NCBI RefSeq assembly: GCF_000246985.2
Contig: NC_022084.1
Span: 2,151,173-2,215,172, forward strand
Source: Thermococcus litoralis DSM 5473
GTDB lineage: Archaea > Methanobacteriota_B > Thermococci > Thermococcales > Thermococcaceae
DNA: 64,000 bases
Reading direction: 5' to 3'
The notes beneath the pieces are model-generated. The model ran no database searches. It had not been told where the DNA came from and saw only the letters and a list, made by a program, of their open reading frames with translations. Both the position numbers and the translations under genes were made by a program. Position 1 is the stretch's first letter. Each line of letters opens with the position of its first letter. Shown in pieces: positions 7,773 through 16,536 of the stretch.

Positions 7773-9501
7773 TCCACCCACCCCTGCCCAGCATCTCGCT
7801 GAAGAGGCCTCCTTTCTCTGCCAGCTCCTCCGGCTTCCCGTCCTCCACAATCCTGCCATCAACAATAACTATGACCCTGTCCACGAGCCTCACCATTGAA
7901 AGGCGCTGGGAGACGATAACGGCAGTTTTGCCCTTTAGGATGTCCCTAAGATCAGCAATCAGGCTCTCCTCGGTCTTCGCGTCGAGGTTTGACACTGGAT
8001 CGTCGAGGAGGATTATCTTCGGCTCGAGGAGAAGGGCCCTCGCCAGGGCTATCCTCTGCCTCTGGCCGCCGGAGAGGGTTACGCCCTTCTCACCGACAAC
8101 GGTGTCGTAGCCATCGGGGAGCGAGGAGATGAAGTCGTGGATTTTCGCTATCTTGGCCGCTCTGATGATCTCCTCAAGGCTAGCGTCGGGCTTCGCCAGC
8201 GCTATGTTCTCCCTTATGCTCCTATTGAAGATGAAGGGCTCCTGGGGAACGTAGGCGACTATCTTCCTCAGGCAAGAAGTCTTTATCTTCCTCACGTCCA
8301 CGCCGTCAATGAGGACTTCCCCCTTTTCCGGCTCGTAGAAGCGCGCTATGAGCTTTAACAGGGTGCTCTTCCCACTTCCGGGCGGGCCGGTTATGAGGAC
8401 TTTCTCCTCGGGCCTGATTTTCAGGTTCAATCCCTTTAGCACCGTTTTTCCGGTGTGGTAAGTGAGGTAAACGTCCTTGAACTCGATCTCACCGCGCGGG
8501 TTGGTGAGCTCGACAGCGTCAGGCGGGTCGATGTGTTCAGGGGCAGAGTCGATAACCTCAAAGAGCCTTGACGCGGCGGCAAGGCTCCTCTGGATGTCGC
8601 CTATGGTGAAGCCGAGAGCTCTAAGGGGCCACGTCATGGTTAGCATGTACGTTAGAAAGGCCGTGAGTTCACCAACGGTAAGGTTCTGGCCCATTATCGC
8701 CCTTCCGCCGTAGTAGAGCATGACGCTCATAGCTATCCCCATTACAAGGAATGGCGCGTTGCCGTAGAGGGCAGTTATCTTGGTGGCCTCGACGTTGAGG
8801 GAATATAGCTTCTCGTTCTCCTCCTGGAACCTCCCCTGGATTTCCTCCTCCACGGAGAGGGCCTTTATCGTCTTAACTCCCGCTATGCTGCCCGTCGAGA
8901 CCGAGGCTATAACTCCCGTCTGGTGCCTCACCTCGTCGTATATGGGCCTCACTTTCTTCGCGTAGGTGGTGTTTAAAGCGACCACGAGGGCTATCGTGAG
9001 GAGAGCAACACCTGTGAGGGCCCTGTTCATGCGGGCCATGTAGTAGAGCGAGACGAGGATGAGGAAGATGGAATAGACGAACATTCTCACGCGGAACGAC
9101 AAAAAGCGCGTTATCCTCTCCGTGTCGTTGGTTATCCTGCTTATGAGCTGGCCGGAATAAGTCTTGTCGAAGAACTCCATCCTGTGCCGCTGGATTGCCC
9201 TGAAGGCGTCCATACGGAGGTGGTAGACGGCGTGCTGAGCGGCTTTAACCAAAAGGTACCTCCCGCTGAAGCTGAAGGCCCCGTTGAGAATAGCAACGAG
9301 AAGCACGAGGAGAGCATAGCGGATGGCGAGCCTATACTCGCCGGTGGTTACACCCTGATCTATGGCCTCCCTTATAAGAACCGGAATAACGCCGTTGGTG
9401 TACGACATCAGGAGAACTATGGCTAGACCACCTATGAAGTGGAGTTTGTGGTCTCTGAGGTAGCCTAGGAGCCTTTTGAGTTGCCGCACTGAGTCACTCA
9501 T
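7762..9501 (-). CDS. heterodimeric ABC exporter subunit with degenerate ATPase residues
   Basis: This 579-residue half-transporter has six membrane segments followed by a nucleotide-binding domain. Walker A is GPPGSGKST and the signature LSGGQRQR is canonical. Walker B ends LLDDPVSNLD, with Asp instead of the catalytic Glu, and the switch His is replaced by Gln (IVSQRLS). Combined with the partner's LSVGE, this makes one degenerate and one consensus ATP site, as in TM287/288-type exporters. A TATA-like AAATATTTATAG lies about 30 bases upstream of the ATG at 9501. The gene marks the end of the GC-rich segment. Confidence 0.9.
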   Translation of the reverse strand: MSDSVRQLKRLLGYLRDHKLHFIGGLAIVLLMSYTNGVIPVLIREAIDQGVTTGEYRLAIRYALLVLLVAILNGAFSFSGRYLLVKAAQHAVYHLRMDAFRAIQRHRMEFFDKTYSGQLISRITNDTERITRFLSFRVRMFVYSIFLILVSLYYMARMNRALTGVALLTIALVVALNTTYAKKVRPIYDEVRHQTGVIASVSTGSIAGVKTIKALSVEEEIQGRFQEENEKLYSLNVEATKITALYGNAPFLVMGIAMSVMLYYGGRAIMGQNLTVGELTAFLTYMLTMTWPLRALGFTIGDIQRSLAAASRLFEVIDSAPEHIDPPDAVELTNPRGEIEFKDVYLTYHTGKTVLKGLNLKIRPEEKVLITGPPGSGKSTLLKLIARFYEPEKGEVLIDGVDVRKIKTSCLRKIVAYVPQEPFIFNRSIRENIALAKPDASLEEIIRAAKIAKIHDFISSLPDGYDTVVGEKGVTLSGGQRQRIALARALLLEPKIILLDDPVSNLDAKTEESLIADLRDILKGKTAVIVSQRLSMVRLVDRVIVIVDGRIVEDGKPEELAEKGGLFSEMLGRGGWNGG

Positions 9502-9565
9502 GGTGGAAAGATTGAGTCCGCTACTATAAATATTTGTCGGTTAAGATGTCCATCTGATAAAGCTT

Positions 9566-10033
9566 TCAACATGCCCAGGGCTTGACCATCAGTGCCGATG
9601 TTGTTACAAACCATGTAAAAACCACTAAAGCGAGCTCGTCAATGCGTTTTTCGTAGTAATCGCGATGAAGAAAGTACAAGAGGGCAGTTGCGAGGAAAAG
9701 GAAGATGAGCATCATCACAAAGCCTCCACCATAGAGCGTCTTGCAGATGCCAACAGGGACGAGAAGAAGGCCGAAGAGTAAATGGCTCTTTGCGAACTCC
9801 TTCAAACCATAACGCCCAAGGATAAGGTAAGCAATGAGCAAGGGAACTATCAAAATGGCTAAGGCGAGAATCCAAGTAGATGTTACACAGTAAAACTCGA
9901 CACAGGGGTTCTGTCCGACTCTTCGAGTAGTCATGTAGAAACTGACAACTTTCCAGTTGCCGATTCCGAGGTATGTTTCGATGAAAAAGACAAAGAAGGA
10001 ATATGTCACCATAAGAGCTGGCTTTCTCCTCAT
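9566..10033 (-). CDS. small hypothetical membrane protein
   Basis: This 155-residue protein has about four hydrophobic segments: near residues 8-22, 53-72, 84-118 (probably two) and 134-150. An extracellular-looking loop between the first two carries two cysteines (NPCVEFYCV). I do not recognise the family. It follows nadM by 10 bases on the same strand, so it is probably the last gene of the SAM hydroxide adenosyltransferase-nadM transcript. The ATG at 10033 has a weak GAGGCGAAG site; an internal ATG at 10012 is an alternative. Codon use is AT-rich, unlike the exporter genes next to it. Confidence 0.65.
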   Translation of the reverse strand: MRRKPALMVTYSFFVFFIETYLGIGNWKVVSFYMTTRRVGQNPCVEFYCVTSTWILALAILIVPLLIAYLILGRYGLKEFAKSHLLFGLLLVPVGICKTLYGGGFVMMLIFLFLATALLYFLHRDYYEKRIDELALVVFTWFVTTSALMVKPWAC

Positions 10034-10043
10034 TCACTTCGCC

Positions 10044-10607
10044 TCAAAACTCAGGAATCCTTATAGGCGCCTGGAGTTCTTTTTCATTCTTTTCAAGATC
10101 CGTCGCAAGCATCCTTATCCTCTCGACACCCTTTATCTCCTTTATGAACTCGGCCACACTCTTTGGCACCAGATCCTCCCATGGTTCGCCTTCAATCATT
10201 CTCCTCCTTATTTCTGTAGCAGAGAGTATATCCTTCCTGAACATCGGCTGGACTACTACTTTATAACCCCTCTCTCTAAAAAGCTGTGCGACAAGGGAAT
10301 TACCGGTAAAGACTACGTCAAACTTCGGCACCATTGCTTCCACATACGGGGCCCAAATGGAGTTGAAGTTTATATCTGGTAGGGCAACGAGGAAGTATTT
10401 TCCTCTCGGAATTCCTTTTTCGTCTAAAGCCCTTATAAGCATCTCCATTCTTTCGCTTGTTGTAAATGGGTTTTTCAAAGTATGGCTAACCTGAGCACTC
10501 CCAATGCCAATTATAACCTCATCAACCTGCTTAAAAACGTATTCGAGGGCTTTTAAATGTCCATTATGTACGGGCTGAAATCTACCAACGAAAAGACCCC
10601 TCATCAT
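10044..10607 (-). CDS. nadM: nicotinamide-nucleotide adenylyltransferase
   Basis: This 187-residue archaeal NMN adenylyltransferase makes NAD+ from NMN and ATP in the last step of NAD synthesis and salvage. The nucleotidyltransferase motif GRFQPVHNGH stands at residues 8-17, and the phosphate-binding motif LSATEIRRRM lies in the C-terminal third, as in PF/MJ homologs. Length is typical. The first ATG (10607) directly follows the stop of the upstream gene and GGGAGGGATAG; the second ATG three bases later is equally possible. It is translationally coupled to the SAM hydroxide adenosyltransferase. Confidence 0.95.
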   Translation of the reverse strand: MMRGLFVGRFQPVHNGHLKALEYVFKQVDEVIIGIGSAQVSHTLKNPFTTSERMEMLIRALDEKGIPRGKYFLVALPDINFNSIWAPYVEAMVPKFDVVFTGNSLVAQLFRERGYKVVVQPMFRKDILSATEIRRRMIEGEPWEDLVPKSVAEFIKEIKGVERIRMLATDLEKNEKELQAPIRIPEF

Positions 10608-11393
<786 letters not shown>

Positions 11394-11439
11394 CTAAAAA
11401 TTATTAAGGTTTATCTTTAAAAGAACTTTGGGGGAAAGC

Positions 11440-13050
11440 ATGAGGTATTTAAAATTTATTCCAATCGTGCTCATTCTTCTGATTTTCTCTTCTGGATGCT
11501 TAGTTAAGGAACCGGCAAAAGTTGATATTAACCTAGACAAAAGCGTCGTTAAGGAGGGGGATATTTTTCATATAATAGTTAAGGTCAACAACACTGGAAA
11601 AGTCGCGATAACTGGGGTTAACCTGTATCTTAACAACCCAGACTTTAGGATACTTCAAGCCCCTTCTTTGCAGGCACCTCTCAAAGTAGGCGAGAGGGCA
11701 GAGCTTATATGGATAGTCCAGGCTCCTTCAAATCCCGGTAGATATATGCTCAAAGCATCCGTAGAGGTAGTGGATGAACTTCAGAGAACGTGGGGTGGAT
11801 TCTATAAAGAATTGATAATAAACGTCGTGGAAAAAGAAAGCGAGATACCTTTATTTGGGGTTTTGAGTGCAAGCGTTGCTTCTCCAGAGAAAGTTGAAGG
11901 GGGTAGCGAATTTAGAGTTGAGATAACGCTGAAAAATACTGGCAACGCCCCCATAACACTTAAAGGAATCTCGCTGAATCTATTAGATGGCATGGAAATT
12001 GTCAGAGAGCCAGAGGTTCCAGCAAATATTCTTCCTGGAGAAGAACATGGGCTGATTTATGTGATCAAAGCCCCCTACATGCCAGAAGAGGGATATATAA
12101 CTATCTCCGTAATCTACTCTGAAAATGGAGAGGAGAAGAGAGAGCTTAAAAACAGATTTGTCAAAACTCTTTGGAGACCGTGGAACTATGATGACGACAT
12201 TTTAAGAGTCGCTTATGGTGAGGAGTACTACTGGATAGGGCTACCTTACCTCGTTGATGGATTTTGGAAAGAAAAATTCAATTCTACATCCAGGATAAAC
12301 CGAGAACTATTAAAGAATGAGTCTCTTTCACTTGTGAAAAACGCCACCTCAGAGATTGAAGCTGCGAAGGCAGTTTATGATATGATTAAAAGCAGATACA
12401 CCTTTGGGGACATCACAACGACCACAAACCCCTCTAATATACTTCCCCAGAATAAGATAAGCTACGAAGAGGGCACACTTCTTTTCACAGGGATTTTAAG
12501 ATCTTTGAATATTCCGGCTAGGGTTGTAACACTTTATAACGGGGAAGACTGCACGGAGAATGCAATTTCAGAGTTTTATTCAGCGGGGAGATGGTATGTT
12601 GTAGACTTCAAGAGAGAATTCTTTGGCTCGAGAGAAGAATACATAGCAACCCCACATTTCCCCAAGATCTATCAGATGGTAACGGATGGGTTCTACAATC
12701 TTGTAGCTCAAGCACCGGAAGAGGAAGAAAAGCACGAGCACGTGGATGTAAGCCCCAAGTATTTGGCCAATATAGAAGAGTCCTTAAAGAAGGTCGTCTC
12801 TGAAAGACTTAACCCTATGGTAAAGCCAAAACTATCAGTGGTGCTGATCAACATGAATCAAAACGAGCGTATATTCACCCTTTTCTTATTTGCTTCTGCC
12901 TCTGAAAGAGAACTAAACCTTGTCTTTCAAAAGGCTGACCCAAAGAACCTCGCAAAAAACGTTGATGCACTATACAAATTTTATAAAGACAAACCATGGC
13001 CAGAAAACTTTAGAGAGTACTGGGGTATCCTGATGGAGGTGTACAAATGA
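11440..13050 (+). CDS. lipoprotein with CARDB-like repeats and inactive transglutaminase-like domain
   Basis: This 536-residue protein begins with a signal sequence and lipobox (LLIFSSGC), so it should be anchored outside the membrane. Residues about 25-230 hold two Ig-like CARDB/NEW3-type domains ([19 protein letters not shown] and [19 protein letters not shown]). A transglutaminase-like core follows ([12 protein letters not shown], then [20 protein letters not shown] and WYVVDF). The family's catalytic Cys is aligned with Tyr and the His with Asn, so only the Asp remains and protease or transferase activity is unlikely. The ATG at 11440 follows GGGGGAAAG; the TTG at 11428 is less likely. 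It overlaps trm56 by four bases. Confidence 0.75.
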   Translation: MRYLKFIPIVLILLIFSSGCLVKEPAKVDINLDKSVVKEGDIFHIIVKVNNTGKVAITGVNLYLNNPDFRILQAPSLQAPLKVGERAELIWIVQAPSNPGRYMLKASVEVVDELQRTWGGFYKELIINVVEKESEIPLFGVLSASVASPEKVEGGSEFRVEITLKNTGNAPITLKGISLNLLDGMEIVREPEVPANILPGEEHGLIYVIKAPYMPEEGYITISVIYSENGEEKRELKNRFVKTLWRPWNYDDDILRVAYGEEYYWIGLPYLVDGFWKEKFNSTSRINRELLKNESLSLVKNATSEIEAAKAVYDMIKSRYTFGDITTTTNPSNILPQNKISYEEGTLLFTGILRSLNIPARVVTLYNGEDCTENAISEFYSAGRWYVVDFKREFFGSREEYIATPHFPKIYQMVTDGFYNLVAQAPEEEEKHEHVDVSPKYLANIEESLKKVVSERLNPMVKPKLSVVLINMNQNERIFTLFLFASASERELNLVFQKADPKNLAKNVDALYKFYKDKPWPENFREYWGILMEVYK

Positions 13051-13589
13051 TAGTGGTGCTCAGATTGGGACACAGGCCGGAAAGGGACAAAAGAATAACA
13101 ACCCATGTAGCCCTAACTGCGAGGGCTTTTGGAGCGGATAAAATTATAATAGCAGCCGAAAAGGATGAGCATGTGTATGAGAGCGTTACAGACGTTGTAA
13201 AACGTTGGGGAGGGCCGTTTGAGATTGAATTTAACCCCCACTGGAGGCAGATTTTGAGAGAGTGGAAAGGAAAGATAGTTCATTTAACTATGTATGGAAT
13301 ACACATTGATGAAGCTATCTCAAAGATAAGGGAAGTAGCAAAGAATGAGGACATCTTGATTGTTGTTGGTGCTGAGAAAGTCCCGAGGGAAGTTTATGAG
13401 ATTGCCCACTACAACGTGGCTGTTGGGAATCAGCCCCACAGCGAAGTTGCAGCATTGGCGGTGTTTCTCGATAGACTTCTTGAGGGAAAAGGACTCAAAA
13501 AAGAATTCAAAAACGCAAAGGTTAAGATAATCCCACAAGAAAAAGGGAAGAAGGTAATATCTCTGGAGGAGCAGGGAGATGTTGAATAG
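13047..13589 (+). CDS. trm56: tRNA (cytidine(56)-2'-O)-methyltransferase
   Basis: This 180-residue archaeal SPOUT methyltransferase places the 2'-O-methyl group on C56 in the T-loop of tRNA, using SAM. The start [20 protein letters not shown] is diagnostic of aTrm56. The C-terminal half forms the SAM-binding trefoil knot ([30 protein letters not shown]). Length is typical. It overlaps the lipoprotein gene by an ATGA-type junction and the next gene by 11 bases, so the three are one transcript. Confidence 0.93.
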   Translation: MIVVLRLGHRPERDKRITTHVALTARAFGADKIIIAAEKDEHVYESVTDVVKRWGGPFEIEFNPHWRQILREWKGKIVHLTMYGIHIDEAISKIREVAKNEDILIVVGAEKVPREVYEIAHYNVAVGNQPHSEVAALAVFLDRLLEGKGLKKEFKNAKVKIIPQEKGKKVISLEEQGDVE

Positions 13590-14139
13590 ATACCGTTCAA
13601 AAGTTAAGGGATACTTAGAGGCTATAGTAAAGCCTTTAGCTAAAATAGGCATTACCCCCAACCAGCTTACATTTGTTGGACTGTTGATATCTCTTTTAGG
13701 GGCGTATTTCTTTGCTCAAGGCTCTCAGAGGATTGCCGCATTAGTACTGCTCTTTGGATCACTTGTAGATGCCCTTGACGGAACTTTGGCACGGCTTACA
13801 GAAAAAACTTCACGGTTTGGAGCATTTTTAGACTCAACCTTCGATAGAATAAGCGATGGGGCAGTGCTGTTTGGAATCGCATATGGAGGGTTAGTAAAAT
13901 GGGAGATTGCAGTTATTGCGCTCATAGGTTCATATTTGGTTAGTTACGAGAGATGCAGGGCGGAACTTGCTGGAAGCGGTACTCTCGCAATTGGAATAGC
14001 TGAGAGGGCAGAGCGGCTCCTCATAATAATTGTAACGGCCCTTTTCAACAGGGTCGATATTGGTGTTTATGCCGTTGCAGTTTTAGCATGGATAACGGCA
14101 TTCCAAAGATTGTGGGAAGCGAAGAAAAGATTGGATTGA
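13579..14139 (+). CDS. CDP-alcohol phosphatidyltransferase (probably archaetidylinositol phosphate synthase)
   Basis: This 186-residue integral membrane enzyme has the full CDP-alcohol motif D-G-X2-AR-X8-G-X3-D-X3-D (ALDGTLARL, then [11 protein letters not shown]) at about residues 64-90. There are six predicted helices. Such enzymes join CDP-archaeol to an alcohol. In Thermococcales the member of this size is generally called archaetidylinositol phosphate synthase; that assignment is by family resemblance. The ATG at 13579 follows GGAGCAGGGAG and overlaps trm56. A C/D box sRNA begins 15 bases after its stop. Confidence 0.85.
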   Translation: MLNRYRSKVKGYLEAIVKPLAKIGITPNQLTFVGLLISLLGAYFFAQGSQRIAALVLLFGSLVDALDGTLARLTEKTSRFGAFLDSTFDRISDGAVLFGIAYGGLVKWEIAVIALIGSYLVSYERCRAELAGSGTLAIGIAERAERLLIIIVTALFNRVDIGVYAVAVLAWITAFQRLWEAKKRLD

Positions 14140-14154
14140 GAGGAAAAGCTAAAA

Positions 14155-14211
14155 CGGGATGATGAAAATTTCGCTAGCGGAGCTTGTGAAGATCCCTGCC
14201 GTTACTGACCG
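14155..14211 (+). ncRNA. C/D box sRNA guiding rRNA 2'-O-methylation (candidate)
   Basis: All four boxes occur with ideal archaeal spacing: C ATGATGA at 14159-14165, a 12-base guide, D' CGGA at 14178-14181 (one mismatch to CTGA), C' GTGAAGA at 14186-14192, another 12-base guide, and D CTGA at 14205-14208. CGG and CCG can close the terminal stem. The D' guide (AAATTTCGCTAG) is complementary to UAGCGAAAUU, a conserved stretch of 23S rRNA domain IV near E. coli 1932-1940. The fifth-base rule then points to C1934 (numbering from memory). The RNA overlaps the stop region of the opposite-strand HAD gene. Confidence 0.8.
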
Positions 14212-14912
14212 TTTAGCTCTTCAATTATTACCACTATCTCTCTAAGGTCGCTTATAACAAATTCACACTCTTTCCACAGCTCTTTTTTGTTTCCCTTCTT
14301 ATCCAGCAGAACACTGACCATGTCAACCTGCCTAGCGCCTACACAGTCTTTAAGAGGATTATCACCAACGTATATTGCCTCTTCCCCTTTTACATTTGCC
14401 TTTTCCAGAGCTAACTCAAATATCCGTGGGTGGGGTTTGTAGAAACCTGCCTCCTCACTTGTTGTTATGCTGTCGAAGAGTTCTAGAATACCCAAGGCTT
14501 CTAGTTGGGCTTTGAGATAGTCATTGTCAGAATCCGTGATGAGTCCTACATGATATCCATTGGCTCTTAAGGTTTTTAGAGTTTCGAGGGCTTCATCGTA
14601 GAGTTTCCCATACTTTTGATGCATTTTAAGGTGAATTTCCCAGAACTTGGGAGAGACCTCAAAATTGTATTTCTTAGCAAGCTCCTGCATAATTTCTTCC
14701 TCAAGCAACTTAATTGGTTTGTAGGGCTTCCCTGCAAATTCCTTAAATCTTTCACTTGTAAGAGCTTCGTATTCTTTCCATACCTCCACTGGGTCAACGT
14801 TCTCCGCTTTAACCTCTCTCAAAACTTCTTTTATTATGTTCTGGTGGGTAATGTCTTCATGTTCCTTGCTGAGCAGCGTACCAACGAAATCAAAAAACAC
14901 CGCCTTTATCAT
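14202..14912 (-). CDS. HAD superfamily hydrolase with altered motif I
   Basis: This 236-residue HAD subfamily IA protein has a helical cap (residues about 18-100). Motif II appears as GLITDS, the conserved Lys lies in EAGFYKPHP, and motif III/IV is IYVGDNPLKD. Motif I reads FFDFVGTL, so the second Asp (normally the acid/base in phosphatases) is Val. The enzyme may have lost phosphatase activity or use another chemistry, as dehalogenase-like HADs do. Upstream on the minus strand GGATTTTTAAG could serve as the TATA box. Confidence 0.8.
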   Translation of the reverse strand: MIKAVFFDFVGTLLSKEHEDITHQNIIKEVLREVKAENVDPVEVWKEYEALTSERFKEFAGKPYKPIKLLEEEIMQELAKKYNFEVSPKFWEIHLKMHQKYGKLYDEALETLKTLRANGYHVGLITDSDNDYLKAQLEALGILELFDSITTSEEAGFYKPHPRIFELALEKANVKGEEAIYVGDNPLKDCVGARQVDMVSVLLDKKGNKKELWKECEFVISDLREIVVIIEELNGQ

Positions 14913-15110
14913 TACTTATCACCAATACAAAAATGGTCTCCCGTCTTAAAAATCCTTTTATTGTGGGGGGATTAAATATCTAACAAGCGTGAAATATAGT
15001 TGGAGAAAAGACAACTAAATAGAAATACTTTTGCCTGATTTTGCCATTTAAACGTAAAATCTTGGAAAATGTATTTATAGAGCAAGGGAATATAATCGAA
15101 GGGGGTGACT

Positions 15111-15341
15111 GTGCTCGAGGCTGTACTGCTGATATGGGGGGTTAGAGACGAGGTATTGGAAAAACTTCCAATAAAAGGTCACTGGCTGTACGGAGAATAC
15201 GACTTCATAGCATTTTTAAGATTTGAAGACAACAAAGAGTTGGAGGAGTTCAAGAGAGAGCTGCATCATCTAATTGGAAGTGAGAAGTTTAAAATATATC
15301 CAGTAAAATATTCAGCAAGAAAGGAACCTTTCCAGCCCTAA
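15111..15341 (+). CDS. stand-alone Lrp/AsnC-type ligand-binding (RAM) domain protein
   Basis: About 76 residues fold as a single beta-alpha-beta-beta-alpha-beta domain: AVLLIWGVRDEVLEKLP, GEYDFIAFLRFED and LEEFKRELHHLIG. This matches the effector domain of Lrp/AsnC regulators without the helix-turn-helix. Such proteins bind amino acids or modulate full-length Lrp proteins; the ligand is unknown here. Two GTG starts compete: 15111, with GGGGGTGA four bases upstream, and 15105. TATA-like TATTTATAG lies about 40 bases upstream. It ends 13 bases before a convergent ASCH gene. Confidence 0.65.
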   Translation: MLEAVLLIWGVRDEVLEKLPIKGHWLYGEYDFIAFLRFEDNKELEEFKRELHHLIGSEKFKIYPVKYSARKEPFQP

Positions 15342-15353
15342 AGTCAAATTAAT

Positions 15354-15923
15354 TCATAATTTCGGTTCCATAATGCCCATCTTCTTAAGTTCTTCATAAG
15401 CTTTCCTTAGGACTTCTCGGATTTTATACCTCTTGTTGAGCCCTCCAAGCTTATAAGCTGCTTTTCTAAGGCTGCCTGACTGCAAAAAGAGCTTTAAAAG
15501 TGCAACCTCTTCAAAACTTAAATCTTTTAGGTGTTTCAGGGCAAGCTCTGCTATCTCGATTGGATTGTTGCCCTCATATGGAAAATCTGCCGACAATATG
15601 GGCTTATCCAGCAGCTTTGTGAATTCAAATTCAATTATAGTTACCTCCGTGTCAGGTTTTATGTTTTTGTAGTGTTCTTTAAGGGCATCCAAAAGCTCTT
15701 CTTTGTTCTTAAACCCGTCCTTAACAGCGTCTTCATCAGTAAGCTCGGAAACTTTCTTCCTCTCAACTCTCTTTATTCTAGCCTTTCCAAGAACATAACC
15801 TCCTGCATGGATAAGAACCTCATCTCCTGGTTTTAGGTTAACTTTGCCCATCCTTATAGTGGCATTTTTCTTCCCGTTAAGGAGCATATCTTTGTATTTT
15901 CCATCGAACTTTAGATTCTTCAT
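15354..15923 (-). CDS. ASCH domain protein with C-terminal helix-turn-helix-like region
   Basis: This 189-residue protein has an ASCH (PUA-like beta-barrel) domain at residues 1-105: LNGKKNATIRMGK, LKPGDEVLIHAGG and VERKKVSELTDEDA. An all-helical tail follows whose residues 135-185 (LLKLFLQSGSLRKAAYKLGG, then IREVLRKAYEELKKMG) resemble a winged helix. ASCH domains bind RNA or act on modified nucleosides. The gene starts one base after the stop of the upstream ASCH gene, with GGAGGG inside that gene's end, so the two are translationally coupled. Confidence 0.8.
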   Translation of the reverse strand: MKNLKFDGKYKDMLLNGKKNATIRMGKVNLKPGDEVLIHAGGYVLGKARIKRVERKKVSELTDEDAVKDGFKNKEELLDALKEHYKNIKPDTEVTIIEFEFTKLLDKPILSADFPYEGNNPIEIAELALKHLKDLSFEEVALLKLFLQSGSLRKAAYKLGGLNKRYKIREVLRKAYEELKKMGIMEPKL

Positions 15924-15924
15924 T

Positions 15925-16266
15925 TTATTCCCTCCTTGGTTTCAGGAGGCGGAACTTTATGGCGATTACTCCATAGCGGTTCTCCTTCCATTTTGGATAC
16001 ATATTGTGGAATCTTTTCACAGCCTGTTCAAAGCTGGGCTTATCTGGAAAAATCTTTTCTATAGGTTCCTCCCTCAAAACCTGCCTAAAGGTCTCATATT
16101 TTTTAACTGAGATAACCTCCGCAGGAACTTCATTGTTAAATAGTATTTTATCTTTGGGCTTGATCCCCTTTAGCTGTGGGTAGGCTACCCTAACCTCGAT
16201 CCGCTTTTCTCCGCTTTTTATCATCTCAAGATATTCATCCCTAACGTATAGTTTGTGCACTTTCAT
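15925..16266 (-). CDS. ASCH domain protein (single domain)
   Basis: This 113-residue protein is a single ASCH domain: [46 protein letters not shown] and a C-terminal [16 protein letters not shown]. It is a compact PUA-like fold expected to bind RNA or hydrolyse a nucleoside derivative, as E. coli YqfB does for acetylcytidine; the activity here is untested. The ATG at 16266 was chosen because AAAGGAGC immediately precedes it; the frame is open to 16311. It forms a tight two-gene operon with the longer ASCH protein. Confidence 0.8.
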   Translation of the reverse strand: MKVHKLYVRDEYLEMIKSGEKRIEVRVAYPQLKGIKPKDKILFNNEVPAEVISVKKYETFRQVLREEPIEKIFPDKPSFEQAVKRFHNMYPKWKENRYGVIAIKFRLLKPRRE

Positions 16267-16362
16267 TGCTCCTTTAGTTAGTGGGGTAGATGCCTTAAAA
16301 AGATTGCACAAAAATGAAAAGGTTTAAATCATTTGAGAGCTAAATATACTTGGTGTGATAAA

Positions 16363-16527
16363 ATGCGAAGAGCTCAAAGTGCACTTGAGTACCTGTTCAT
16401 ACTGGCTGCTGTTCTGATACTGGTTATGGTAACCATAAGAGTTGTTTTCACAAGTGTTCAGGCATTAAACTCATCAGTAACTGAATACATCGACACCGTA
16501 AAGGACAAGATTCTTGAGACTCTGTGA
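16363..16527 (+). CDS. class III signal peptide pilin-like protein
   Basis: This 54-residue protein starts MRRAQSALEYLFIL, which fits the archaeal class III signal peptide (QXSXEXXXL) directly followed by a 20-residue hydrophobic helix. Cleavage before the Gln would leave a very short pilin with about 25 residues outside the membrane. The ATG at 16363 follows GGTGTGAT; the frame extends to 16333 without a good site. TATA-like GGTTTAAATC lies about 40 bases upstream. The next gene, nine bases downstream, is a prepilin peptidase homolog that probably processes it. Confidence 0.8.
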   Translation: MRRAQSALEYLFILAAVLILVMVTIRVVFTSVQALNSSVTEYIDTVKDKILETL

Positions 16528-16536
16528 GGTGGTTCA

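Noticed and set aside
9639..10037. alternative minus-strand ORF overlapping the membrane protein
   Set aside because: It lies in another frame over the same region; the 9566-10033 frame has coherent membrane helices and this one does not.
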